Part shown: positions 10,618-21,761 of the stretch, piece by piece
Position numbering within the stretch: the first letter of the stretch is position 1
Layout of the letters: each line of letters starts with the position of its first letter
DNA from: Mycoplasma miroungirhinis
GTDB taxonomy: Bacteria > Bacillota_I > Bacilli_A > Mycoplasmatales > Metamycoplasmataceae
Assembly: GCF_013008815.1 (NCBI RefSeq)
Contig: NZ_CP053097.1
Coordinates: forward strand, 186,001 to 250,000
Length of the DNA stretch: 64,000 bases
Reading direction: 5' to 3'
Made by a program: the position numbers and the translations under genes
Notes under the pieces: model-generated
What the model was told of the DNA's origin: nothing
What the model saw: the letters and a program-made list of their open reading frames with translations, nothing else
The model's database searches: none

Positions 10618-11712
10618 ATGGAAAAAACAATGTATCAAAGCTTATTAGCTATTAAATTAAAATTTGAAGATATTTCTAATTCATTACAAAAACCAGAAAT
10701 ATATGAAGACATTAAAAAATATAATTCACTATTAAAACAACAAAATTCAATTAGAGACATATATACTCAATTTTCAAATTATTTAGAACTAGAAATGGCA
10801 TATAATCAAGCAAAAGAAGTTTTAAAAACAGAAAAAGATCACGAATTGCTTGAATTAGCTAAAATTGAAATTGAAGAAACACAACAACAAATGAATGAAA
10901 GTGAAGAAGAACTAAAAATTCTTTTATTACCTAAAGATGAAAACGATGAACGTGATGTAATTATGGAAATAAGAGGAGCTGCTGGTGGTGACGAAGCTAA
11001 TATTTTTGCTGGAGACTTATTCAAAATTTATCAAAAATATTGTGATAGTGAGAATATGAAAATAAAATTTATTGATTCAACATTTGGTGCTGCTGGTGGA
11101 TTTAGTCAACTAGTTTTTAGTGTAAGTGGAGACAAAGTTTTTTCTAAATTAAAATTTGAACGTGGAGTGCATCGAGTACAAAGAATTCCTGCTACTGAAA
11201 CTCAAGGTAGAGTTCATACATCTACTGTTACTGTTACTGTTTTACCTGCTGTTGATGATGATGTAGAGATAGATATTAAAACTCAAGATTTAAAAATAGA
11301 TACATTTAGATCATCAGGTGCTGGTGGTCAAAGTGTTAATACTACTGATAGTGCTGTAAGAATCACCCATATTCCTACAGGAATCATTGTTACATCACAA
11401 GATGAACGTTCACAAATTGCTAACCGTCAACAGGCTATGAATTTATTAAAATCAAAAATTTATCAATTAGAATTGTCTAAGCGCGAAGCTGAAGAAAGTG
11501 CATTAAGAAAATTAACAGGTAGTGGGGATAGAAGTGAAAAAATTAGAACATATAATTATCCTCAAGATCGTGTAACAGATCATAGAATTTCATTTAATGC
11601 TTCATTAAAAAGTGTTGCTGATGGAAAATTAAATTTAATTATTGATGCTTTATTAAGTGAAGAAAAAGCTGAAAAAATTAAAATGATTGGTGAAAAACAA
11701 ACAAATGATTAA
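10618..11712 (+). CDS. prfA: Peptide chain release factor 1
   Basis: 364 residues. Has the GGQ peptidyl-hydrolysis motif ([10 protein letters not shown]) and the anticodon-like PxT region ([15 protein letters not shown]). RF1 reads UAA and UAG. RF2, which would read UGA, is normally lost in code-4 organisms and is not seen here. I chose ATG 10618, just after the -10 box, rather than an in-frame ATG upstream of the promoter. It overlaps prmC, whose product methylates its GGQ glutamine. Confidence 0.95.
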   Translation: MEKTMYQSLLAIKLKFEDISNSLQKPEIYEDIKKYNSLLKQQNSIRDIYTQFSNYLELEMAYNQAKEVLKTEKDHELLELAKIEIEETQQQMNESEEELKILLLPKDENDERDVIMEIRGAAGGDEANIFAGDLFKIYQKYCDSENMKIKFIDSTFGAAGGFSQLVFSVSGDKVFSKLKFERGVHRVQRIPATETQGRVHTSTVTVTVLPAVDDDVEIDIKTQDLKIDTFRSSGAGGQSVNTTDSAVRITHIPTGIIVTSQDERSQIANRQQAMNLLKSKIYQLELSKREAEESALRKLTGSGDRSEKIRTYNYPQDRVTDHRISFNASLKSVADGKLNLIIDALLSEEKAEKIKMIGEKQTND

Positions 11713-12403
11713 TAAAGAAATTTTATTAAGAGAAAAAATAAGATACAATCTTCCTTTAAATATTTCTAAAAAAGAACTTAAACTTCTAAAAAAAGATTAT
11801 CCAGTACAAAGAATTATTGGTTATTGCGAAATGCAATCAGTTTTAGTTTTTTTAAATAAATTTACTTTAATTCCACGTTATGAAACTGAAGAAGTGATTT
11901 TAAAATGTTATGAATTTTTAAATAAAGATTCAGAAGTTTTAGATTTAGGAACAGGAACTGGAATAATTGGTTTAGCAATTAAAAAAAATATTGATTGTAA
12001 AGTAACATTAATTGATAAAAGTAAAAAAATATTAAAAATTACGAAAAAAAACGCTCAATATAATCATTTAAATGTTGAAATATTCAAAAGTAATTGATTT
12101 TCTAATGTTTATAAAAAATATGATTTAATTGTGGTTAATCCTCCTTATTTAAACAAAAGAAAAATAAAAAAACGTAATCGACCTAAATTTGATCCTTCAT
12201 ATGCGTTATATGCAAAAGATGAAGGTTTAAAAGAATATAAAAAAATTTTAAAAGATTATAAACATTTTTTAAAACCTCATGGGGTTTTGATTTTTGAAAT
12301 TGATGATTTTGTTGCTAAATATTTTGAAAAAAATTATCCAAATCAAGAAATAATTAAAGATATTAATAATAAAAAAAGAATTGTCATCATACGGGATATA
12401 TAA
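11705..12403 (+). CDS. prmC: Release factor glutamine methyltransferase PrmC (HemK)
   Basis: 232 residues. The SAM-binding motif is [13 protein letters not shown] (about residues 79-91). The catalytic NPPY, preceded by IVV, matches the PrmC family and binds the substrate glutamine. Shorter than typical (about 280 aa) because the N-terminal helical domain is reduced. Its ATG overlaps the prfA stop by 8 bases, coupling enzyme and substrate. One TGA Trp. Confidence 0.93.
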
Positions 12404-12407
12404 TTTT

Positions 12408-12434
12408 TTAGCACTCTAATTAATTTTGTGCTAA
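12408..12434 (+). promoter_or_regulatory. CIRCE operator (HrcA site) at dnaJ
   Basis: TTAGCACTC, 9 bases, then TTGTGCTAA. The right arm departs from the consensus GAGTGCTAA at its first two bases. It overlaps the -10 (TAAAAT, 12432-12437), so bound HrcA would block dnaJ transcription. Confidence 0.85.
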
Positions 12435-12444
12435 AATTAAGTCT

Positions 12445-13557
12445 ATGAGTAAAAAACGAGATTATTATGAAATTTTAGGCATTTCAAAAAATGCTACTGA
12501 AAAAGATATTAAAAGTGCATATCGTAAATTAGCAATGAAATATCATCCAGACAGAAACAAAGAAGCAGATGCAGAAGAAAAATTTAAAGAAGTTTCAGAG
12601 GCTTATGAAGTTTTAAGTAGTGCTGAAAAACGTGCTAAATATGATAAATTCGGTCATGCTGCATTTGAACAAGGTGGAGCAGCAGGATTTGGAGATGCTT
12701 CTGATATTTTTAGATCTTTTTTTGGTGGATTTGGTAAAAGTTTTGGTGAATCTTTTGAATTTGGTGATATTTTTGGTTCTTCAAGAAGTTATGGACCACA
12801 AAAAGGAAGAGATATAGAAGAACAAATCACTATTGAATTTTTAGATAGTGTTTATGGAAAAAATATTAATGTGAAATTACCAAAAATTGAAACATGTTAT
12901 AAATGTAAAGGAACAGGTGCAGAATCTCCTGAAGATCTTATAACATGTGATAAATGTTCAGGTTCAGGACAAATTAATACTTCTATGTTAGGTTTTTTTC
13001 AAACTGTTAGTACATGTGATAAATGTCTAGGGTCAGGAAAAATTGTTAAAAAATCATGTTCTGTTTGTAAAGGTAAGAAAATTACAAAAGAATATGAAAC
13101 AAAAGAAATTAATATTCCAGCCGGAATTTTCAGTGGGCAAGCTATTGTTATTTCAGGTTACGGAACACCTTCAACAAATAATGGTCCAAAAGGTGATCTA
13201 CATTTAGTTATAAACGTTAAAAAACATCCTTATTATCGTCGAGTTGATAATGATATTATTATTGAAGTTCCTGTTTCTATTAAATCAATTATTGCAGAAG
13301 AAACAATTGAAATTCCTACTCCATATGGTAAAAAACCATTAAAAATCCATTCAGATACAAAAGATGGTGATAAATTTATTATAAAAGATGCTGGAATTAA
13401 ATATTTAAATAGAAACTTAATGGGTAAAATGATAGTAATTATTAAAACTTATATTCCAAAACTTTCTAAACAAGAAAAAAATATCATTTTAGACACTTTA
13501 AATAATAACAAAGATAAATATTACTCACAATGAGTTGATGATGTAATCAAAGGTTAA
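12445..13557 (+). CDS. dnaJ: Chaperone DnaJ
   Basis: 370 residues: J domain (about 1-70) with HPD in KYHPDRN, a Gly/Phe-rich linker ([12 protein letters not shown]), then four zinc-binding CxxC units ([32 protein letters not shown]) and the C-terminal substrate domain. It stimulates DnaK ATPase. The last eight codons follow a TGA Trp. The ATG is 7 bases after the -10 with no Shine-Dalgarno. CIRCE control predicts heat induction through HrcA. Confidence 0.96.
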
Positions 13558-13576
13558 AAAATTAACATAAATAATG

Positions 13577-13608
13577 AAATTAACATTTGTTTAAATGTTA
13601 ATTTTTTA
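13577..13608 (+). terminator. Terminator after dnaJ
   Basis: Perfect 12-bp stem AAATTAACATTT/AAATGTTAATTT with a GTTT loop and a T tract. The remaining 13609-13807 is AT-rich; I see no gene or RNA in it. Confidence 0.85.
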
Positions 13609-13821
13609 ATATTTTGTTAATTATTGGTTAATTAAAAAAATTATCACATAAATAAATTTATCTACTAAAACAAAGTTAAACTAATTAAGTTTTCAAAAAA
13701 TTATAATATTAAGAATTTGTTGATGAAGATATTTATTTTAGTTATTTACGTTTATTTTTTTATTTTTTAATTTTAAAATTTTGCATTTTATTTTGATAAA
13801 AATATCTTATAATAAGATATT

Positions 13822-14259
13822 ATGATCAGTAGAAAAAAATATTGACAAGAATACAGAGATGAATTAAAATCATTAATTTCTATTCAAAATAACATAAAAA
13901 AAGAAAACAAAAATTTTAATAAAAAAAGTCAACAAATTCTTAATAACATTCCTGATCACAAAAAAATGCTAGATGAATTAAATAATCAGTTAAATTTAAA
14001 TTTTTTTCCATTTGAATATAACCTAGATAAAGAATCTATTTTTTTAGATGATATTAAAATAACATACTCAACAAAAAAAATTACTGAATTAAGTAATCAA
14101 ATAAATGACATTTTAAATCATCCATTAAATAAAAAGGATTTTTTAATAAAAGTTAAAAACTTAGTTTTAAATAATGAAATTGTCGAAATTCAAAATGATT
14201 TAAATAAAGAATTACAAAATATAAAAAGAGGGATAGAATATGATAAAAAAACGAATTAA
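13822..14259 (+). CDS. Hypothetical protein upstream of cmk
   Basis: 145 residues, strongly charged (Lys/Asn/Glu), predicted mostly helical or coiled-coil, with no signal or membrane segment. One TGA Trp at codon 8 explains why the N-terminal part is easily missed. The ATG lies 8 bases after a TATAAT (13808-13813), another leaderless candidate. It overlaps cmk by 20 bases. Function not recognised; a housekeeping role is inferred only from the operon. Confidence 0.7.
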
Positions 14260-14920
14260 TATTGCAATTGATGGACCTTCTGGAGTGGGAAAAAGTTCAG
14301 TAGCAAAATTACTTGCAAAACAACTAGGTTTCTTTTTTATAAGCAGTGGTTCTTTATATAGATTATCTGCATTACTTGCAATTGAAAAAAATATAGATAT
14401 AAAAGATGTAAATAAAGTACTTTCACTATGAGAATTTAGCGATCTTCGTGTTGATTCATCTGAAAATTGATTTTTTAAAGATAAAAATGTTACTTCACAG
14501 TTAAGAGATGATAAAGTTTCAAAATTAGCAAGTGATATAGCAACTATTTCAGAACTTAGAAAAAAAATAGTTCAATTTCTTCAATGATATTCTGAATCAT
14601 TTAAAGGCGTAATTATTGATGGTCGAGATGCAACATATAAAATTTTACCTAATGCAGAACTAAAAATATTTTTATGAGCAAAAGCAGAAATTAGAGCACA
14701 GCGTAGAATGTTACAAAATTTAGAACTTGGTTTTGAATCAAATTATGAAGAAGTATTAGAACAAATTAAAATAAGAGATTATCAAGATGTAAATCGAAAA
14801 GAAGATCCTTTAAAAGTTTCAGAAGGTTCAATTGAAATTGATTCAAGTAATATGAGTATTTTAGAAGTATATGAACAAATATATGAACTAGCAATAAGTA
14901 AAATAAATGAGGTTAACTAA
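14240..14920 (+). CDS. cmk: Cytidylate kinase
   Basis: 226 residues. P-loop GPSGVGKSS (12-20) and the CMP-kinase motif [14 protein letters not shown] in place of the usual DGRDIGT-type loop. The region [11 protein letters not shown] resembles the CMP-binding insert. Phosphorylates CMP/dCMP for nucleotide salvage. Many TGA Trp codons. GAGGG lies 8 bases before the ATG. The stop overlaps the der start (TAATG). Confidence 0.92.
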
Positions 14921-16233
14921 TGAAAGATCTCGTTGCAATAGTTGGAAAACCTAATGTTGGAAAATCCACATTATTTAATAAATTAATTAACAAAAGAAAA
15001 TCAATAGTTGATAATGAACCAGGAGTGACTAGAGATAGAATTTATGATGAAGCATATTGAACTGGTACTAAATTTAGAGTAGTAGATACTGGTGGAATTA
15101 CTTTTAATGATAATGATAATTTTCAATCTCAAATAACTCTTCAAGCACAAATAGCAATTGAAGAAGCAAGTATTATTATTTTTATTTTAGATGCTACACA
15201 TGATTTAACAAAAGAAGATTATTATGTTGCAGACTTATTAAGAAAAAGTTCTAAAAAAATTATTGTTGCTTTAAATAAATTGGAAGGCAAAAAAGGGGAA
15301 TTTGATCCAATTTTTTATAGTTTAGGGTTTGATGATATATTTCCAATTAGTAGTATTCACGGTGAAGGTATTGGCGAAATGCTTGATAAAGTGACTTCTT
15401 TAATTCATAATTCAAATAATGATAATTTAAATACTTTTAAGTTATCTATTATTGGAAAACCTAATGTTGGAAAAAGTTCACTTTTAAATGCATTAAGTGG
15501 TAAATATCGTTCAATAGTTTCAGATATAAGTGGCACAACTCGTGATAGTATAAGTGAATTTATCAATATAAATAATGAAGAATTTGAAGTCATAGATACT
15601 GCAGGAATAATAAGAAAATCAAAATTAATAGAAAATGTAGAATATTATGCTTTAATGCGTGCAATGCAAAGTTTAGAAGATGCTGATTTAACCATTTTGA
15701 TGTTAGATGCAACTGAAAATATTCATCATTTTCATTTAAGAATTACTGGTTTTGCATATGAAAAACGAAAACCATTAATTATTGTTGTGAACAAGTGAGA
15801 TTTAATTGAAAAAGAAACTAATACAATGGCTGAGTTTAAAAAGAATTTATATGAAAAATTTAAATTTGTTGATTGAGCTCCAATTATTTTCATAAGTGCC
15901 AAAACAACACAAAGATTAGACAAATTAAAACAAAAAATTTGTGAAGTAAAAGAAAATATATCAAGAAAAATACCAACAAATAAATTAAATAGTTTTTTAG
16001 TTGATATTCAAATGTTTAAACCAGCACCATCTTTTAAAGGTAAAAGATTAAGTATTTCATTTATTCAACAAATCGAATCTAAAATACCAACATTTATTTT
16101 GTATGTAAATAATCGTGAATATGCACATTTTAGTTATTTAAGATATATTGAAAATCAAATTAGAACATATTTTAATTTTGAAGGAACACCTATAAATTTA
16201 TTATTAAGGAATAAAAATGAAACAAAATACTAA
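14920..16233 (+). CDS. der: GTPase Der (EngA)
   Basis: 437 residues with the hallmark tandem G domains. Domain 1 has G1 GKPNVGKST (9-17) and DTGG; domain 2 has GKPNVGKSS (about 179-187), DTAG and NKW (TGA-coded). The C-terminal KH-like domain starts near residue 350. Acts in 50S subunit assembly. The cmk-der pairing is common in Firmicutes. Overlaps gpsA by 17 bases. Confidence 0.95.
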
Positions 16234-17224
16234 TGAAAATATTACAATAATTGGTTCAGGTTCAATGGGAACAGCACTTGCTAAAGTTTTGTTTAATAAC
16301 GGACATAACGTTACAATTTACGGAATAGATAATCAAGAATTAAAAGAATTAAGAGAAGGTAAAAACACAAAATATTTTCCAGAAACAACTTATTTACCAA
16401 ATTTTAAAACTACCAATAATTTAAAAGAAGCTCTATATAATACAAATTATGTTGTTTTTGCAGTTCCATCAAAATTGATGGATGATGCTTTTAAAAAAAC
16501 CATTGAAAATCTTCAATCTCAAGTAGTACTTATTAATGTTGCAAAAGGATTTTATCCTAATACAATAACTCCTTTACATACAGAATTTAAAAATTTAACT
16601 AAAAATAATTTAAATATTTTAGGAGTTGTGTCACTGATAGGTCCAAGTCATGCAGAAGAAATTGTAAAAGATTCAATAACCGTTGTTGATGCGGTTGATG
16701 AAAATATCGAAATTGCCAAAAAAGTTCAAAATTTATTTTCAAATCATTACTTTAGAGTGTATACCCAAACAGATGTAATTGGTGCAGAAATTGGAAGTAT
16801 TTTTAAAAATGTTTTAGCAATTGCAAGCGGTATTTTGTATGAAAAAAATTATGGTATTAATACAAGAGCAGCGCTTATTACTAGAGGTCTTGTAGAAATG
16901 AAAAAATATGCACTATATAATGGCGGAAAACTAGAAACATTATTTGGTTTAACTGGTATTGGTGATTTAATTGTGACTGCTTTTAGTGAATTTTCTCGTA
17001 ATTTTAGTTTTGGAAAATTATATGGAAAAATCGGAAAAGAAGCTCTAAATACTCAAAAAACAGTTGAAGGCCTTACTGCACTTAAGGCAATTTATGAAAA
17101 TGTTATTAAAACAAATTTAATGGAATTACCAATTACAAATGGTTTATATCAAGTAATTTTTAATGATTATGATATTAATGAGATGTTAAATAAATTAATT
17201 ACAAGAGATTTAAAAGAAGAATAA
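16217..17224 (+). CDS. gpsA: Glycerol-3-phosphate dehydrogenase [NAD(P)+]
   Basis: 335 residues. Rossmann motif IGSGSMGTALAK at the N terminus. VAKGF, GPSHAEE and the active-site Lys region AEIGSIFKNVLAIASG are recognisable GpsA motifs, as are GLTGIGDLIVTAFS and the SRN motif after it. Makes sn-glycerol-3-phosphate for phospholipids, which fits plsC and acpS nearby. AAGGA precedes the start. Confidence 0.95.
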   Translation: MKQNTNENITIIGSGSMGTALAKVLFNNGHNVTIYGIDNQELKELREGKNTKYFPETTYLPNFKTTNNLKEALYNTNYVVFAVPSKLMDDAFKKTIENLQSQVVLINVAKGFYPNTITPLHTEFKNLTKNNLNILGVVSLIGPSHAEEIVKDSITVVDAVDENIEIAKKVQNLFSNHYFRVYTQTDVIGAEIGSIFKNVLAIASGILYEKNYGINTRAALITRGLVEMKKYALYNGGKLETLFGLTGIGDLIVTAFSEFSRNFSFGKLYGKIGKEALNTQKTVEGLTALKAIYENVIKTNLMELPITNGLYQVIFNDYDINEMLNKLITRDLKEE

Positions 17225-17225
17225 T

Positions 17226-17498
17226 ATGAACAAAAAACAGTTATTACAAGAAGTTTCAAAAAAATTAAATCTCAACTATTTAGAAATAGTAAATGTTTAT
17301 GATACAATTGAACAAATTATTTTAGAAAATCTTAAAAATAAACAAAAAATTTCTATTAGTGGTTTTGGTACATTTACTACTTCATATAAAGAAAAAAAAG
17401 AAACAATTAATAAATTTTCACAAAAACCATTAATAGTGCAAGCTAAATATGAACCCAAATTTAAATTTTCAAAAGTAGTTAAGCAAAAAATTAATTAA
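17226..17498 (+). CDS. hup: HU-family DNA-binding protein
   Basis: 90 residues with the HU/IHF outline: a helical N-terminal half and the core motif ISGFGTFTTSYKEKK. The DNA-contacting arm is shorter and less conserved than in Bacillus HU. Starts one base after gpsA. Its 3' end overlaps convergent recU by 8 bases. Confidence 0.88.
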   Translation: MNKKQLLQEVSKKLNLNYLEIVNVYDTIEQIILENLKNKQKISISGFGTFTTSYKEKKETINKFSQKPLIVQAKYEPKFKFSKVVKQKIN

Positions 17499-17982
17499 TA
17501 CAATTTACATAATCTAAAATTCCTGGAAAAATTAAATTTATTTTTTTAGAAATTTTAATCGCTTCTTCAAATGACAGCGATTTTTTATTTTTAAAAATTT
17601 TATCCATTTCTAAACAATTTATAAACAAAAAACTGTCAAAATGTTTAAAAAATATTATATAAAAACCTATACCTCCAAACTTAGTTACATCTAATAAATA
17701 ATTATGTTGATGTTTTTTAATATTATTTAATGAAAATGTTTTGGAATCAGTCTCTTTTGCTTCAAAAGCGATGAATTTACCTTTATATACACCATAATAA
17801 TCTACTGTGCTTTTGGAAAAAATATTTGCATCTTTTGCTTCTAATTTTTCATTTTTATTAACTATTTTTTTAAATTTAATATTTAACTCTTTTTTATGAC
17901 AAAAAGCAATTTTATTGATGTAATATTTTTCATTTGTTTTATTGATAATACTCTCTAATAACATACCACGATTTTTTTGCAT
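17491..17982 (-). CDS. recU: Holliday junction resolvase RecU
   Basis: 163 residues. NRGMLLE at the N terminus, VDYYGV (D61) and AFEAKE (E74, K76) form the RecU nuclease site. The stalk region near STVDYYG is present. Resolves four-way junctions in recombination. AAGGAG lies 7 bases before the ATG. It is the only minus-strand gene between 1 and 31 kb and is tail-to-tail with hup. No TGA codons occur in its frame. Confidence 0.92.
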   Translation of the reverse strand: MQKNRGMLLESIINKTNEKYYINKIAFCHKKELNIKFKKIVNKNEKLEAKDANIFSKSTVDYYGVYKGKFIAFEAKETDSKTFSLNNIKKHQHNYLLDVTKFGGIGFYIIFFKHFDSFLFINCLEMDKIFKNKKSLSFEEAIKISKKINLIFPGILDYVNCIN

Positions 17983-18066
17983 TTATATCTCCTTAATATT
18001 AAAAGTAAAAAAGTTAAATAAAATATAAATATTTTATTAAAGTAAGTTCAAATATCAAAAATAATT

Positions 18067-18072
18067 TATAAT
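18067..18072 (+). promoter_or_regulatory. -10 box of acpS
   Basis: TATAAT 8 bases before the acpS ATG with no Shine-Dalgarno. The divergent 17983-18080 spacer must also hold the recU promoter, which I could not place. Confidence 0.5.
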
Positions 18073-18080
18073 TAAATAAT

Positions 18081-18386
18081 ATGAAAAAAGTTGGAATAGA
18101 TATTACTTCAATTAGCAGATTTATAAATAAAAGTGATGAATTTGCAAAAAGAATTTTATCTCCTGCAGAATTAAAAGAATATCAAATAATAAATAATAAA
18201 AGTAAATATTTAGCCACAAGATGGGCAATTAAAGAAGCAATTTTTAAAGCAGATAATACATTTAGTACTTTTTCCAACATAAATATTGAAAAAAATCAGA
18301 AATACTACTTTAAAGATTTTGAAATATCTACAAGTAGTGAAGGTGATTTAGTAATTGCAACTGCAATTAAAATAAAGGAGAAATAA
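18081..18386 (+). CDS. acpS: Holo-[acyl-carrier-protein] synthase
   Basis: 101 residues, shorter than the usual 115-125. GIDITSISRF (metal-binding Asp) and the RWAIKEAIFKA motif define AcpS. Transfers 4'-phosphopantetheine to ACP; a cognate acpP lies at 57524. The Trp in RWA is a TGG codon, showing both Trp codons are used. Its stop overlaps the plsC start. Confidence 0.92.
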   Translation: MKKVGIDITSISRFINKSDEFAKRILSPAELKEYQIINNKSKYLATRWAIKEAIFKADNTFSTFSNINIEKNQKYYFKDFEISTSSEGDLVIATAIKIKEK

Positions 18387-19249
18387 TGAATATAAAATTA
18401 AAAATGATTTTGCTTAGTCCAATTTGATTATGAAGGTTTTTTAGAATAATTTCAAAATCAAATACATATCGTCGTAATCCAACATTATATGTAGCACAAG
18501 AAAGACATGATTATGTTTTAAAAAGAGTAAAAAAAATCTTAAAAACTTTAAAAATTCAATTAAAAATTAAAGGTTTTGACAAATTACCTCAAAGTGCTAT
18601 TTTATATGCTAATCATGTTTCTAATCTAGATCCATTAATCATTTTAGCTGCACTGGAAAAACAAAGTAAGGAGAAATCTATTAAAAATAAAATTGTTAAT
18701 TTTCTTGCAAAACAAGAATTGGAAAACAATTGAAAAACCAGAATACCTTTAAATTTAATTGATACGTTTTATTTAAATCGACAAAATCCTCGAGAAGCAT
18801 TAAAAACTATTGATTCATTTGGAACTTTTATTAAAGAAAATAAATCATTAGGAGTTATTTTTCCAGAAGGTACAAGATCGCAAAGTGATAAATTATTAGA
18901 TTTTAAGCCAGGAGCATTTAAAATTCCTAAATCTAAATTTTTTGCTATTGTTCCTATAACTATTAACAACAGTGGTCAAGCACTAAATCCCAAAAGATCT
19001 AAAAAATTAACAATAGAAGTTATTTTTCATGACCCAATTGATGCATTTAAAATTCAAAATTTAGAAACATATCAAATCGCACATATTGTAAAAAATACAA
19101 TTGAATCAAAATATACAAAACAAGACGTATATGTTTCTAAAAAGTCACTAAAACCTCAAAAAGTTAAAAATAAATTAACATATGTTGAAAAAAGAGCAAA
19201 AAAACAAGCTAAATTAGAAGCAAAAGCAAATAAATATAAGGATTTTTAG
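18386..19249 (+). CDS. plsC: 1-acyl-sn-glycerol-3-phosphate acyltransferase
   Basis: 287 residues. Catalytic NHVSNLD (HX4D) and FPEGTRS motifs of the PlsC family, with a hydrophobic N terminus (LKMILLSPIWLWRFF) for membrane association. A long Lys/Ala-rich tail (about 250-287) extends past the catalytic domain. Makes phosphatidic acid. AAGGAG precedes the ATG. Paired with acpS in a lipid-synthesis step. Confidence 0.93.
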
Positions 19250-19252
19250 AAT

Positions 19253-20002
19253 ATGGAAGATATTTCAAATAAAAATAACGAAATTATATTTAATTTAAAA
19301 AATTTTAACGGTCCGCTTGATTTATTAGTTACTTTAATAAAAGAAAAAAATGTTGATATTTTTGATATAAATTTATCAGAACTTGCTACTCAGTATTTGC
19401 AAATTATTGAAAATATGAACAAAATAGATATTGATATAGCTAGTGAATATTTAGTTATGGCTGCTAATTTAATTCATTTAAAAGCACGAATTATTTTACA
19501 AAGTCCACAAGAAGAAGAAGAGATAAAAAAAGAAAAAATAAGACTTTTAAGTCAAATTGCAGAATATCAGAAGTTTAAAGAAATTTCATTAACTTTAAGA
19601 GAACAAGAACAAGAAAGAAAACAATTATTTCAAAAATCACCAAGCGATTTAACATCTTTTGTCAAAGAAATAGATGAAAGTGTTTTAGATGGTCATTCAT
19701 CTTCAACGAGATTAACAATTATTTTAAGAAAAATGTTTGAAAGAACTTATGCAGAAGCTTTAAAAAATATTTCTTTACAGACTCAAAATATTAGTCCAGA
19801 AGAGATGAAAAAAGTTATATTAGATTTATTTAAAACTAAAGATATTTTAACTTTTAATGAAATATTTACTGTACCTACAATGGGACATTTTGTTATTAGT
19901 TTGTTAGCTTTATTAGATTTATCTAGACAACAAAAAGTTGTTATTGAAGCAAATAATGAATCAGAAATTATAAAAATTTCAAAAGGTATTAAATATGAAT
20001 AA
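19253..20002 (+). CDS. scpA: Segregation and condensation protein A
   Basis: 249 residues. The N-terminal motif FNGPLDLLVTLIKEKNVDI and SEYLVMAANLIHLKAR are standard ScpA; the C-terminal winged-helix region closes on SMC. It bridges SMC ATPase heads with ScpB. Overlaps scpB by 8 bases. Confidence 0.95.
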   Translation: MEDISNKNNEIIFNLKNFNGPLDLLVTLIKEKNVDIFDINLSELATQYLQIIENMNKIDIDIASEYLVMAANLIHLKARIILQSPQEEEEIKKEKIRLLSQIAEYQKFKEISLTLREQEQERKQLFQKSPSDLTSFVKEIDESVLDGHSSSTRLTIILRKMFERTYAEALKNISLQTQNISPEEMKKVILDLFKTKDILTFNEIFTVPTMGHFVISLLALLDLSRQQKVVIEANNESEIIKISKGIKYE

Positions 20003-20633
20003 TTACTCAAAAATAATAGAAGCATTACTTTATGTTCAAGGTGATGAAGGTTTAAGTAGTAAACAATTAAAAGAATCTTTGAAAATAGAATCAGTTACTT
20101 TAGCAAGAACATTATTAAAAAAATTTGCAAATGAATTTAATGACCAAGATAGAGGAATTAAGGTTCATGAATTTAATGACATATTTAAATTTTTAACTAC
20201 TGATGAATCAAAAGAAGCTATTAGTGAATTAGTAACAGTTGCAAGAAGACAAAATCTTTCACAAGCAGCAATAGAAACAGTTGGAATAATAGCATATAAA
20301 CAACCTATCACTAGATCAATGATAAATAATATTAGAGGTGTTGTAAGTGATAATATTGTAGTAACACTTTTAACAAAAGGAATTATTGAAGAAGTGGGAG
20401 TAGCTCAAACTCCTGGACAACCTATTTTATACGGTATAACTGATAAATTTTATGATTATTTTAAAATTAAAAGTTTAGCCGAATTACCTCCTTTTCCTGA
20501 ATTTAATAATTACTCAAGTGAAGGTACTTTAAATGAAGAAGAATTCGATTTATTTAATAGTCAAAGACAAATTGAAGAAAATTCTAAATTAGAGCAATTA
20601 ATAGAAGAAATGGAAGAAAATGAAACAATTTAA
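19995..20633 (+). CDS. scpB: Segregation and condensation protein B
   Basis: 212 residues. Winged-helix motifs AALETVGIIAYKQPITR-like (here QAAIETVGIIAYKQPITR) and LLTKGIIEEVG match ScpB. Acidic C-terminal tail. Partner of ScpA; overlaps both neighbours. Confidence 0.95.
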   Translation: MNNYSKIIEALLYVQGDEGLSSKQLKESLKIESVTLARTLLKKFANEFNDQDRGIKVHEFNDIFKFLTTDESKEAISELVTVARRQNLSQAAIETVGIIAYKQPITRSMINNIRGVVSDNIVVTLLTKGIIEEVGVAQTPGQPILYGITDKFYDYFKIKSLAELPPFPEFNNYSSEGTLNEEEFDLFNSQRQIEENSKLEQLIEEMEENETI

Positions 20634-21459
20634 AGCAACAAAAAATGATCAAGGTCGTAGTTTATTTAAATTCATAATAAAAAGAGCTGATAATGTTCCT
20701 ATTTCAAAAATTGAAAAAGTTTTTCGTAAAAAAGATATTAAAGTTAACAACATAAGAACAAATGACAAACAATACAAAATCCAAGAAAATGATGTTGTTA
20801 CTATTTATGGAATTGAAGATACAACAAAAGATAATGAAAATATATTTAATAAAGCTAATATAACCTTTAAAAAAGTATATGAAGATGATGATATTTTAAT
20901 TGTTGATAAAAAAGCTGGAATAGCAATGTCAAATGAGTTAAATTGTTTAAATGATCAAGTTTTAACATATTTAAAATTTCAAAAAACAGATAGTTTTATA
21001 CCTGATTCCATCGGTCGATTAGATAAAGTTACAAGTGGGCTTGTAATTTATGCCAAAAATTATGCAACATTAGTAGAATTTAAACAAAAACAAGAAAATT
21101 TCATTAAAATATATCAATTTTTAAGTGATATTAATCAAAATAAAGTAGTAACAGTAAAACTAATTAAAGATGTTGAAAAACAAAAAATGAAAGTTTCAAA
21201 TGATAAACAAGGCACAAAAGCTATTACAAGATTTTTTGTTGAAAATAATAAAAAATATGCAGAAATTAAAACTGGTAAAAAGCATCAAATTCGAGCAACT
21301 CTTGAATATTTAGGATTTCCTATTTTAGGTGATACAAAATATGGAGCAAAAAAGTCACACCGTGTGTTTTTACATTCATATAGTATAACAATTAGAAACT
21401 TAGATAAAAAATGAGATCATTTAAATGATCAACAATTTATAAGTTATCCAAAATGATAG
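20620..21459 (+). CDS. RluA-family 23S rRNA pseudouridine synthase
   Basis: 279 residues with an S4-like N-terminal domain (about 1-65) and the RluA catalytic motif GRLDKVTSG, whose Asp is D135. C-terminal motifs KTGKKHQIRATL and GDTKYGAKK complete the fold. RluC or RluD is likely; the target uridine cannot be assigned from sequence. The last codons are TGA (Trp) then TAG. Confidence 0.88.
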
Positions 21460-21467
21460 GAGCAATG

Positions 21468-21761
21468 ATGGAAAAAGAAAAAATGATAAGTTTAGCACGT
21501 AGTCTTCTTTTTGAACCAAAAGAAGAACTTTTTAAATTGATGAGTAAAGAGCACGAAGAAATAAAAAAACAACTACTTTTACTTGATAAATTTGATTTAA
21601 CTAACATAGAAGCTATGACACATATCAATTCAGAAACTATAAACTTTGACTTATTAAGAGAAGATGTTCCCCACAAAGGTTTAGAAAAAGAAAAATTGCT
21701 ATCCAATGCAAAAATTCATGATAATGATTTTGTTATTATCAGAAAGGTTATTAATGATTAA
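21468..21761 (+). CDS. gatC: Asp/Glu-tRNA amidotransferase subunit C
   Basis: 97 residues. The C-terminal LREDVPHKG is the GatC signature. Helical N-terminal half. Two ATGs lie at 21465 and 21468; the second has better spacing from AGGAG at 21458. GatCAB amidates misacylated tRNA, replacing a glutaminyl-tRNA synthetase. Overlaps gatA by 8 bases. Confidence 0.87.
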   Translation: MEKEKMISLARSLLFEPKEELFKLMSKEHEEIKKQLLLLDKFDLTNIEAMTHINSETINFDLLREDVPHKGLEKEKLLSNAKIHDNDFVIIRKVIND